From: a virus
Virus record (IMG/VR): IMGVR_UViG_3300028812_000145
Coordinates: 1 to 24,159 of that record
Reading direction: 5' to 3' (one strand)
DNA length: 24,159 nucleotides
In this document: one piece after another, positions 1 through 6,082 of the stretch
Numbering within the stretch: position 1 is the stretch's first letter
How the letters are laid out: each line of letters starts with the position of its first letter
The notes under the pieces: generated by a model
Told to the model about the DNA's origin: nothing
What the model saw: only the letters and a program-made list of their open reading frames with translations
The model's database searches: none
Program-made: the position numbers and the translations under genes

Positions 1-1
1 G

Positions 2-364
2 TTCCACACGAACGCAGGTCTGCGACACGTCGTGTGGGCGGATTACACGGATGCGTTGCAGGACTTCGAGACGCAGCACATACCTGAGGGAACGACGCAC
101 GCACCATGGATGTTCTCGGTGCTGGTCCCCAAGGGTATTGACCGTGACACCGTCATGCGTCGCTTGGATCAGCGTGGCATTGAGACGCGTCCGCTGTTCC
201 CGCCGATTCCATCTCTGCCACCTTACGTGGCTTATGGTCTGACTCCTCCGGTGACTGAGGACTTGGCCATGCGCGGTATCAATCTCCCGACGCATCCAGG
301 ACTCACGCCACCAATGGTGAAGGTGATTGCTAACGAGTTCAAGGAAGCGGTGAAACGTGGCTAG
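2..364 (+). CDS. DegT/DnrJ/EryC1-type sugar aminotransferase, C-terminal fragment
   Basis: The 5' end is cut by the window; the frame is open from base 2 and gives the last 120 residues. The family is PLP-dependent and transfers an amino group to a keto-sugar nucleotide, giving an NDP-amino sugar in the cytoplasm. The small C-terminal domain is recognisable: WMFSVLVPKG, then RLDQRGIETRPLFPPIPSLP with a Pro-Tyr shortly after, and the closing block INLPTHPGLTPPMVKVI. The PLP-binding lysine would lie upstream of the window and cannot be checked. A GTG at 32 is only an internal codon, because homology-like sequence (FHTNAGLRHVV) precedes it. The stop overlaps the next gene by 8 bases. It heads the visible part of a sugar modification cassette. 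Family call is confident; substrate is unknown. Confidence 0.85.
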   Translation, partial: FHTNAGLRHVVWADYTDALQDFETQHIPEGTTHAPWMFSVLVPKGIDRDTVMRRLDQRGIETRPLFPPIPSLPPYVAYGLTPPVTEDLAMRGINLPTHPGLTPPMVKVIANEFKEAVKRG

Positions 365-1034
365 CATCATTGAGGCACAGAGACTTCCTGCATGTGACAA
401 CATGGAAGTCGTCAACTACATTGGAAGCGGAGACGCTCCCGGCTGGTATGTCGAATCCACTGTCCGCAGTGGTCGTCTTGCTGGCCCATTCCAGACGCCG
501 GAAGAAGCCTGTCGCGAAGCGCTCTGGATTCGCGGCATGGGCTGTCATCAGTATGACGTGGCGGAACGACAGAACGCGCAAGTGCAGCGTGACTGCATCG
601 CTCTCGTGAAGCATCTCATTCGCGTGCATCCAACGGCTCGGATCGACTCGTGGGTGAAGCTGGAGGGAGCCGGAAGGATCTACATTGGAGAGCACGTTCA
701 CATCGCCTCTTTCTGTCACATTGGTATCGGCGGTGGCCTCGTGCTACTCGAAGCTGGATCATCCTTTGGCAGCGGTGCCAAGGTTATCAGTGGATCCAAC
801 GTTGTCGGCTACGGTCATGGCTGTTCCGCTATCGCTCCCGACGCGAAGTTCGAACGCAGCTTCGTGCACGTCAAGCGCAATGCCGTGATGTTCGCTGGCA
901 GCATCGTCCTTCCCGGTATCACCATCGGAGAGAACGCGGTCGTCGCTGCTGGTGCTGTCGTCACGAAGGATGTTCCCGACTTCGAAATCTGGGCAGGCGT
1001 TCCGGCGAAGAAGAGAGGGAACGTTCGCCCGTGA
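357..1034 (+). CDS. Left-handed beta-helix (hexapeptide) acyltransferase
   Basis: A 225-residue protein starting at GTG, with AAGGAAG about 11 bases upstream. Residues about 94-220 carry imperfect hexapeptide repeats ([LIV]-G-x4 type, e.g. IGEHVHIASF and ITIGENAVVAAGAVVTKDV) ending in IWAGVPAKKRG, the usual closing motif of WbbJ/maltose O-acetyltransferase-like enzymes. Such enzymes act as trimers and move an acetyl or other acyl group from acyl-CoA to a sugar hydroxyl or amine. A His in VGYGHG (about residue 153) is a candidate catalytic base. The first 60 or so residues (GWYVESTVRSGRLAGPFQTP) are an extra domain I do not recognise. Sitting directly behind a sugar aminotransferase, it may N-acylate the new amino sugar, as PglD- or FdtC-type enzymes do; that is inference. 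The stop overlaps the next GTG in GTGA. Confidence 0.85.
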   Translation: MASIIEAQRLPACDNMEVVNYIGSGDAPGWYVESTVRSGRLAGPFQTPEEACREALWIRGMGCHQYDVAERQNAQVQRDCIALVKHLIRVHPTARIDSWVKLEGAGRIYIGEHVHIASFCHIGIGGGLVLLEAGSSFGSGAKVISGSNVVGYGHGCSAIAPDAKFERSFVHVKRNAVMFAGSIVLPGITIGENAVVAAGAVVTKDVPDFEIWAGVPAKKRGNVRP

Positions 1035-1735
1035 ACATCGCGATCGTCTCAGCATGGCGCGATAGCGCTCACAACGTTCGACGCTACATGGCGCAAGCTG
1101 TCGCGCTGCAGAAGCACATTGGACCGTCGCACACCGTGAGCGTGATCGCCGTGGAGGGAGACTCCACTGATGCCACGCAGGAGACGCTCCAGCGCGAAGG
1201 CGAAGCAGCGCACGCGCGTGCGGGCGTGCACACCTACACGTATGAGTTCGACCAGCACACGCCACGCTTCGGTAGCACGGAGGCACCAGAGCGGATGGCT
1301 GCACTCAGTCAGCTTGGCAATGCCATGCTGGACTGTGTGCAGGAACAGCATGACGTCGTGGTCTACGTGGAGAGCGATCTCCTGTGGAACGCGCACACGA
1401 TCGGTTCGCTGGCAGACATCGCGAACGAACAGCGGGATGGCGTTGACGTCGTAGCACCAATGGTCATGGCAGGCGATTGCTTCTACGACATATGGGCGTT
1501 CAGAGGACTCGACGGCAATCGGTTCTCTCCGTTCTATCCGTTCCATCCTTCACTCAACTTCCAAGGTCCGACACCAGTCAACAGTGTTGGCTCGTGCCTT
1601 GTCATGAAAGGAGACGTGGCCCGTAACAAGAAGAATCGAATGGTAGATGGTGCGTTGGTCCAGTGGTGCGATACGGCTCGCTCCAACGGCTACCGCATTG
1701 CGGCACATGCTAACTTCAAGGTGACACACCCATGA
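1031..1735 (+). CDS. GT-A-like glycosyltransferase
   Basis: Starts at GTG 1031 (GTGA overlap with the preceding stop); the open frame upstream to 650 is only the shadow of the acyltransferase gene. The 234-residue product begins with a beta strand (NIAIVSAWRDS), carries VEGDSTDAT at about 41-49, and VVVYVESDLLW at about 109-119, where E-S-D takes the place of the metal-binding DxD of GT-A enzymes. FYDIWAFRG near 151-159 recalls Anp1/CAP59-type and related GT-A families. It would transfer a sugar from an NDP-sugar to an acceptor; donor and acceptor are not readable. It is shorter than many GT2 enzymes and has no membrane segment, so a cytoplasmic enzyme is expected. The end overlaps the next gene as ATGA. 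Confidence 0.72.
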   Translation: MNIAIVSAWRDSAHNVRRYMAQAVALQKHIGPSHTVSVIAVEGDSTDATQETLQREGEAAHARAGVHTYTYEFDQHTPRFGSTEAPERMAALSQLGNAMLDCVQEQHDVVVYVESDLLWNAHTIGSLADIANEQRDGVDVVAPMVMAGDCFYDIWAFRGLDGNRFSPFYPFHPSLNFQGPTPVNSVGSCLVMKGDVARNKKNRMVDGALVQWCDTARSNGYRIAAHANFKVTHP

Positions 1736-2601
1736 GAGTATACGTCAAGGCTCCCACGTTGTCGATGAGTCTGACACGAGTGCAAGCGATGTTGGAGCGC
1801 TATGCGCCAACGACCGTGCAGTTCGTGAACAACATTCTCGACGCTGACCTAGTGGTCGTGCACGCCATCGGTTTCCACGATGTGAAGGAATACATCAAGG
1901 ACATCGTTGACCACGGACAGAAATACGTCATCGTCCAATACTGCTTTCGGTCCACTGCGGGCAATGCGCTCGACTGGCTCCCTATGTGGGAGGACGCGCA
2001 ACTCGTGTGGTCCTATTACGACCTTCCGGCTGCACTCGCAGCGGACTCGAAGGGCAAGAAGTCTGCGGACTTCCACTTCTATGAGTCTCCGCTTGGCGCT
2101 GATGGAGACGTGTTCAAACCGTCGCCACGTCGTCGGCATTACCTGATTGCCACCAGCGGATACGTAGCTGAGACCGAAGGCGTCAACGAGTGTGCCGCAG
2201 CAGCGCAGCGCATCAACCGTCCAATGTTTCACCTTGGACCGGAGATGAATCTCAAGGGCGTGACTTGCTCCCTCGGAGTCAACGACGTCACGCTGGCGCG
2301 CATGTATTCCGAGTGCGAGTTCGTAGCGGGCCTCCGTCGTTGCGAAGGCTTCGAACTTCCTGCGGCCGAAGGACTGCTCTGCGGTTGCCGTCCTATCGTG
2401 TTCGACGCGCCACACTATCGCAAGTGGTATGCGGACTTTGCGGAGTTCGTTCCTGAAGGCACGTTCGACGTTACGACAGATGCACTCGAAGCGGTCTTTC
2501 GCGCGGGCGCGCGTCCGGTCACGCCCGATGAGCGTGCGCATGCAGTCGAGTTCTTCAACTGGCAGACGATCGTCACACGGTTCTGGGAGCGTGCGTTGTG
2601 A
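1732..2601 (+). CDS. GT-B glycosyltransferase, GT4-like
   Basis: A 289-residue protein with ATG in an ATGA overlap and AAGGTGA about 8 bases upstream. The C-terminal half carries the retaining GT4 signature EX7E: E205 and E213 in CEGFELPAAEG, followed by LLCGCRPIVFD. The N-terminal domain is short (DADLVVVHAIG, then YVIVQYCFRST and SYYDLPAAL) with a PLGADGDVFKP hinge-like segment typical of GT4 enzymes ("GVD...F.P"). At 289 residues it is smaller than the usual 350-400, mostly through a reduced N-terminal domain. Role: sugar transfer from an NDP-sugar. It sits between two other glycosyltransferases without any gap, so the three probably build one glycan in sequence. Acceptor unknown. Confidence 0.8.
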   Translation: MRVYVKAPTLSMSLTRVQAMLERYAPTTVQFVNNILDADLVVVHAIGFHDVKEYIKDIVDHGQKYVIVQYCFRSTAGNALDWLPMWEDAQLVWSYYDLPAALAADSKGKKSADFHFYESPLGADGDVFKPSPRRRHYLIATSGYVAETEGVNECAAAAQRINRPMFHLGPEMNLKGVTCSLGVNDVTLARMYSECEFVAGLRRCEGFELPAAEGLLCGCRPIVFDAPHYRKWYADFAEFVPEGTFDVTTDALEAVFRAGARPVTPDERAHAVEFFNWQTIVTRFWERAL

Positions 2602-3806
2602 GACGCCTGCTCTGGGTCGGTGATGCTGTCGTTGCCAGTGGGTTCGCGAAGGCCACGCACAAGACGCTCGAAGCGTTCCATAAGTCGGGAGAGTGGGACG
2701 TCGTGGTCTGCGGGATCAACTACTACGGTGATCCCCACGAGTATCCATACCCGATCTTTCCAGCGAATCCCGGTGGACATGACGCGTATGGTGTCCACCG
2801 CACAGCGCAACTCGTCGGCGCATTGCAGCCTGACGTCGTGATCATTCAGCAGGATCCGTGGAACTTCGCGGAGTATCTGAAGCGCATTGGTGGATCGACG
2901 CCTGTCATTGGCGCAGTTGCCGTTGACGGAAAGAACTGCCGTGGCAACGAACTGAACGGTCTGTCACACGCGATCTTCTGGACTGAGTTCGGTCAGTTCG
3001 AAGCGAAGCGTGGAGGCTTCACTGGAACGTCGTCCGTGATTCCGCTTGGTGTGGATCTGGACATCTACCGTCCGGTGATGCAGGCTGAGGCACGGTGGCG
3101 CGCTGACTTCCCCGACGCGATCCGTGATCGCTTCATCGTGGGCAACGTCAATCGGAACCAGCCACGCAAGCGTCACGACCTGACGATCAGCTACTTCGCG
3201 GAGTGGGTCAAGGAGTATGGCATCAAGGACGCCATGCTCTATTTCCACATCTGTCCAACAGGTGAGGACGCCTACGATGCCAAGCAACTGGTGAAGTATT
3301 ACGGTATGAAGGGTCAGTTCATCATCTCTGATCCTGACAACATCGGATACGGTCTGCCAGAGCGCAGCATGCCGACGGTCTACTCCTGCTCTGACGTCAT
3401 GTTCTCCACGACGCAGGGTGAAGGATGGGGATTGCCGCATATCGAGAGTATGGCGTGTGGCGTCCCACAGATCGCGCCTGATTGGAGCGCACTGGCAGAG
3501 TGGACTGTGAACAAGCAGGGTGAGGACTGTGCCTACCTTGTTCCGTGCACGTCTATTGCCTGCACCACGTCCGGTGTCAACACCATCGGCGGGATCATGG
3601 ATCGTGAAGCTGGCATCCGTGCGCTCGACACGATGTATCGTGATCACGAGATCCTCATGCGCTACAAGCAGCGTGGGCTGGCTCTCGTTGAAGAGGATCG
3701 CTTCCGCTGGGAGAACATCGGCGCACGGTTCCTCGAAGTTACCGACGCTGTGCTCTCATCACCGTCCGCGAAGCTGCCAGAAGGCGATCGTGTGGTGCGT
3801 CAATGA
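2598..3806 (+). CDS. GT-B glycosyltransferase, GT4 family
   Basis: Starts at GTG 2598 in a GTGA overlap, with GGGAG 8 bases upstream. The 402-residue length is normal for GT4. Seen: N-terminal Rossmann-like start (RLLWVGDAVVASGFAKATH, matching the glycine-rich acceptor loop), DVVIIQQDPW near 79-88, the hinge segment SVIPLGVDLDIYRP (146-159), then the donor-binding motif with E275 and E283 in EGWGLPHIESMACGVP. A cysteine-rich insert follows (CAYLVPCTSIACTT, about 311-324). The protein is a confident NDP-sugar glycosyltransferase; donor and acceptor are unknown. Its stop overlaps the ATG of the tail completion gene in ATGA, so the sugar cassette and tail genes are probably on one late message and translationally coupled. 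Confidence 0.88.
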   Translation: MRRLLWVGDAVVASGFAKATHKTLEAFHKSGEWDVVVCGINYYGDPHEYPYPIFPANPGGHDAYGVHRTAQLVGALQPDVVIIQQDPWNFAEYLKRIGGSTPVIGAVAVDGKNCRGNELNGLSHAIFWTEFGQFEAKRGGFTGTSSVIPLGVDLDIYRPVMQAEARWRADFPDAIRDRFIVGNVNRNQPRKRHDLTISYFAEWVKEYGIKDAMLYFHICPTGEDAYDAKQLVKYYGMKGQFIISDPDNIGYGLPERSMPTVYSCSDVMFSTTQGEGWGLPHIESMACGVPQIAPDWSALAEWTVNKQGEDCAYLVPCTSIACTTSGVNTIGGIMDREAGIRALDTMYRDHEILMRYKQRGLALVEEDRFRWENIGARFLEVTDAVLSSPSAKLPEGDRVVRQ

Positions 3807-4198
3807 ATGCCGTCAAGAGCTTCCAGTGGTCTGGCAGTAAAGAGATGCGTGCGAATCTCCGTAAGGTGAAAGCGCAACAGCGTCGTCAAGTCGGACAGGG
3901 ACTGGCTGCTTTCGGAGAGGCAGTCATTGACGATGCGAAGCAGCCGGATCAAACGCCCGTCATGACGGGAGCGTTGCGTAATACGTTGTCTATCGAAGGT
4001 CCACTCTGGCGCGATAAGGACGTATCCATCCGTATCATCGCTGGTGGCCCATCGGCTCCTTATGCAGTGAAGGTTCATGAAGACTTGAACATGAACCACC
4101 CGAACGGAGGTAAAGCGAAGTTTCTGGAAGATCCGCTTACTGAGAAGTCAGCGGAAGCCATGGACATCATTGGGCAATACGTCACCCTACAGGACTAG
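3803..4198 (+). CDS. HK97 gp10-like tail completion / head-tail joining protein
   Basis: A 131-residue protein at the usual place, just before the tail terminator and tube genes. The family signature is visible: a basic helical N-terminus (MRANLRKVKAQQRRQVGQG), TPVMTGALRNTLSIEG at 51-66, and YAVKVHEDL (87-95) followed by a charged segment with KAKFLEDPL. Proteins of this family (HK97 gp10, SPP1 gp16/17-like neighbours) act where the tail attaches to the head connector. ATG 3803 is in an ATGA overlap with the upstream glycosyltransferase; no strong Shine-Dalgarno is seen, which fits coupled translation. A few bases separate it from the next tail gene. The family call is good; the precise joining step is inferred from order. 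Confidence 0.8.
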   Translation: MNAVKSFQWSGSKEMRANLRKVKAQQRRQVGQGLAAFGEAVIDDAKQPDQTPVMTGALRNTLSIEGPLWRDKDVSIRIIAGGPSAPYAVKVHEDLNMNHPNGGKAKFLEDPLTEKSAEAMDIIGQYVTLQD

Positions 4199-4203
4199 GT
4201 CAC

Positions 4204-4644
4204 ATGTTTCTCGACGATCTCGTCTCCCTCCTCGTGACTCGTGCCGGTATTCCACTGGCACGCATCCGAGCGTCCTCTCAAGCAACGGTGCCTCCGGTTC
4301 CGCCTGCTGACGGGATAGTGCACCTTCGGCAGTATGGGGGATTGGAGCCTGAGAGAACACAGAATGCGGTCACGCGAGATGGAGATCGTGTGGTAATCTC
4401 CGCGCGTCCGGCATGGCAGCGACCAAGTTGTCAGGTCACTGCCAGCGCTCCTACGTTCAAAGCTGCGGAGGCACTGGCATACAGCGCCTATTACGCTTTG
4501 GTTGGCGTCCGTAATCTCGTCGTTAGCGGCGGCGTTCGCTACCGAGAGATCGATGCAATACAGGAACCGTTCGACAACGGTCCTGACGGGAATGGACACG
4601 CGAAGGTCGTGTTCAACATTCGAGCAATCAAGACACCTTCCTAA
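4204..4644 (+). CDS. Probable tail terminator / minor capsid-like protein
   Basis: A 146-residue protein lying between the gp10-like gene and the tube gene, where siphophages encode the tail terminator (lambda gpU-like) or the related minor capsid/DUF3168-type protein. Features consistent with that: an N-terminal helix with LLVTRAGIPL, an alpha/beta segment with VTASAPTFKAAEALAYSAYY (a helix packing on the sheet), and a C-terminal strand pair RYREIDAIQEP and KVVFNIRAI that ends the protein, as terminators do. No catalytic motif. It would cap the tube and set the end of tail assembly. I rely on position and fold pattern rather than a diagnostic motif. Six bases after the previous stop. Confidence 0.62.
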   Translation: MFLDDLVSLLVTRAGIPLARIRASSQATVPPVPPADGIVHLRQYGGLEPERTQNAVTRDGDRVVISARPAWQRPSCQVTASAPTFKAAEALAYSAYYALVGVRNLVVSGGVRYREIDAIQEPFDNGPDGNGHAKVVFNIRAIKTPS

Positions 4645-4656
4645 AGGAGTAGAAGG

Positions 4657-5112
4657 ATGAGCGAGGGAATTTCCGCACAAGGAACTATCATCGAGAGGTC
4701 GATCGATCCCGCGTGGCCACGCAACGATCCGCAGGGTGGCCCGATCGTCTTCAACGAAATCGGTGAGTTGCGCGACATCACGCCACCAGCGTTGACGCGC
4801 AATGAGATCGAGCTCACGACGCACAACGAGGAAGACGACGACTACATCGTCGGCATTCGTCGGCATGGGCCGATGAACTTCAACGTCAACTTCGTGCCCG
4901 GACTCGCAGCCCATGACCACCTCACTGGTCTTCAGCAGGCGTGGTTCGACGGCACGCGGGATATCTACCGTCTCACGTATCCGGATGGCACCGCGTGGGT
5001 GTTCTCTGGCTTCGTGAGCAACATTGCTCCGAGTGCTCCGGTCGATGATCGGCTCAGCGCGGACATCACGATTCGTCCTACCGGCAAGCATGCGTGGGTT
5101 GCCGCCCCATAA
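4657..5112 (+). CDS. Major tail tube protein
   Basis: A 151-residue protein with the strongest Shine-Dalgarno so far (AAAGGAG at 4644-4650 plus AAGG close to the ATG), as expected for a highly expressed structural gene. It lies between the terminator-like gene and the chaperone pair, the fixed place of the tube protein. The sequence alternates beta strands (IELTTHNEEDDDYIVGIRRH, NFNVNFVPG, IYRLTYPDGTAWVFSGFVSN) and closes with SADITIRPTGK, matching the two-sheet tube fold in which subunits stack as hexamer rings. The phrase DGTAWVFSGFVSNIAP is typical for siphophage tube proteins. Function is inferred from order and pattern. It is followed by an unusual 122-base structured intergenic region. 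Confidence 0.78.
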   Translation: MSEGISAQGTIIERSIDPAWPRNDPQGGPIVFNEIGELRDITPPALTRNEIELTTHNEEDDDYIVGIRRHGPMNFNVNFVPGLAAHDHLTGLQQAWFDGTRDIYRLTYPDGTAWVFSGFVSNIAPSAPVDDRLSADITIRPTGKHAWVAAP

Positions 5113-5234
5113 GTGCGATGCTAGAGCCGAGCGCATCCTAGGAGGTAGTCACCCTTCTGATGGATGCGTCTGAGAGCAGGAACGAAGGCAGGGTCTGTAT
5201 CGGCCTAGACCCTGCCACTACTTAGGAGAAGGTA
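5113..5234 (+). promoter_or_regulatory. Structured intergenic region with two hairpins and a possible 21-codon leader ORF
   Basis: This is the only sizeable gap in an otherwise packed tail operon. Hairpin 1: GCGCATCC (5131-5138) pairs with GGATGCGT (5162-5169, one G-U), enclosing AGGAGGT (5140-5146), which can itself pair weakly with CCTTCT. Hairpin 2: GGCAGGGTCT (5187-5196) and AGACCCTGCC (5207-5216) are perfect complements with a 10-base loop. No U-tract follows, so neither is a standard rho-independent terminator. An ATG at 5160, 13 bases after AGGAGGT, opens 21 codons that end at TAG 5223-5225, just before the chaperone start. A role in lowering chaperone output after the abundant tube gene is inference. 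Confidence 0.5.
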
Positions 5235-5738
5235 ATGGCAAAAGACAGCAAGGTGACAGACAGCATCAGTGAGACCGACGCACTCTTCCCACCGACGCAG
5301 GTGGGTGTGGCAGTTCCGGCTCCGGCGGAAGTGAAACCGGAAGCGAAGATACCGAAGTATCTGACGGCCGACGAGATTCTCGACACGGATGACGTCGATT
5401 ACACGACGGTCGATTGCCCCGAATGGGGAGGCACGATCCGCCTTCGCACGCTGACGGGATACGACGCTGTCGTGTTCTCCAACAGCGTGAAGACAGAGGA
5501 CGGCAGGAACAAGGCGATGATCCGTATCATCGCGATGTGTGCGTGCGACGCCGAAGGCAAGAAGATCTTCTCGCCCGAGAACGTCATGGCGCTCATGAAG
5601 AAGAATCTCCGTGTGATCAATCGCGTGCAGAAGGCAGCGATGGAACACAACGGTTACACAGGAGATGGTGAGAAGAAGGAGGACCCTACAAAGACCGACT
5701 TCGACAAAGTGATGGCAGGCGGTTCGCCTTCCGTCTAG
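5235..5738 (+). CDS. Tail assembly chaperone (gpG-like, pre-frameshift product)
   Basis: A 167-residue protein with GGAGAAGG just upstream of the ATG. It follows the tube gene and precedes the tape measure gene with a second frame between them, the classical lambda G/GT arrangement. The N-terminus is a disordered Pro/Ala stretch (VAVPAPAEVKPEAKIPKYL); the core has WGGTIRLRTLTGYDAVVFSN (about 64-83), a family-like beta-to-helix unit, then helices (NKAMIRIIAMCA, FSPENVMALMKKNLRVINRV) and a charged tail (GDGEKKEDPTKTDFDKVM). These chaperones coat the tape measure protein during tail assembly and leave the finished virion. The short form is made by normal termination at 5736-5738; a longer form by shifting into the next frame. 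Confidence 0.8.
   Translation: MAKDSKVTDSISETDALFPPTQVGVAVPAPAEVKPEAKIPKYLTADEILDTDDVDYTTVDCPEWGGTIRLRTLTGYDAVVFSNSVKTEDGRNKAMIRIIAMCACDAEGKKIFSPENVMALMKKNLRVINRVQKAAMEHNGYTGDGEKKEDPTKTDFDKVMAGGSPSV
5672..5738 (+). other. Probable -1 programmed frameshift window (chaperone G to GT)
   Basis: The downstream frame is -1 relative to the chaperone frame and is open from 5672 (an in-frame TGA at 5669-5671 closes it upstream), so a shift must occur between 5672 and the zero-frame TAG at 5736. The -1 frame here reads GRRFAFRLALKLGYVDVDAM across the zero-frame stop, which looks like the natural start of a T domain. No canonical X-XXY-YYZ heptamer is present. The best simple slip is A-AAG at 5690-5693, where tRNA-Lys can re-pair on AAA. 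The joined product would be about 280 residues. The exact site is uncertain. Confidence 0.65.
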
Positions 5739-5740
5739 CG

Positions 5741-6082
5741 TTGAAGCTCGGTTACGTTGACGTCGATGCGATGTTACGTGAGATCAGCGTGCACCAACTC
5801 CGTGAGTGGCGTGCATACAGCGATCTCGAGCCGTGGGATGAAGTCAGAGCAGACTATCGCTCAGCACAGATCGTCACGGCGCTCGTCAACATCAATAGAT
5901 CGAAGGGAACTTCAGCACGACCAGTGAGCGATTTCGTCATGCCGTTCGGAGACCTGAATCCGCCACGTCCTCAGATGGATTGGAAGCAGATGAAGGCAAT
6001 CGGACACGCGGCATTCATAGCGAGCGAGAAGGCAAGGCAGCGTCCAACTAGCGGCGGTAGAAGGGAACGGCAGCGTGTCTGA
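5741..6082 (+). CDS. Tail assembly chaperone T-domain (frameshift extension)
   Basis: The listed start is a TTG with no Shine-Dalgarno; the real product is probably the C-terminal extension of the preceding chaperone made by -1 frameshifting, since meaningful sequence (FAFRLALKLGYVDV) runs back through the upstream stop region. The core LREISVHQLREWRAYSDLEPW is the recurring T-domain pattern of siphophages (helix, then "L.EW.AY...EPWG"), followed by DYRSAQIVTALVNI and a basic tail. In lambda, the T domain binds tube subunits and recruits them to the chaperone-coated tape measure protein. The end overlaps the tape measure gene by 8 bases. The order G, T, tape measure gives high confidence in role; the mode of expression is inferred. 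Confidence 0.75.
   Translation: MKLGYVDVDAMLREISVHQLREWRAYSDLEPWDEVRADYRSAQIVTALVNINRSKGTSARPVSDFVMPFGDLNPPRPQMDWKQMKAIGHAAFIASEKARQRPTSGGRRERQRV

Noticed and set aside
650-1030. Upstream extension of the GT-A-like glycosyltransferase frame
   Set aside because: Trp/Arg-rich shadow of the acyltransferase gene; the GTG at 1031 in a GTGA overlap fits the rest of the cassette.
4195-5136. Long leftward open frame of 313 codons over the tail terminator and tube genes
   Set aside because: It is antisense to genes with good ribosome sites and conserved tail patterns; its product is Arg/His/Ser-rich and unlike a folded protein.
5187-5216. Hairpin as an ordinary rho-independent terminator
   Set aside because: No T-tract follows (CACTACTTAGG) and the chaperone genes downstream must be expressed with the tail operon; kept as a structured element only.
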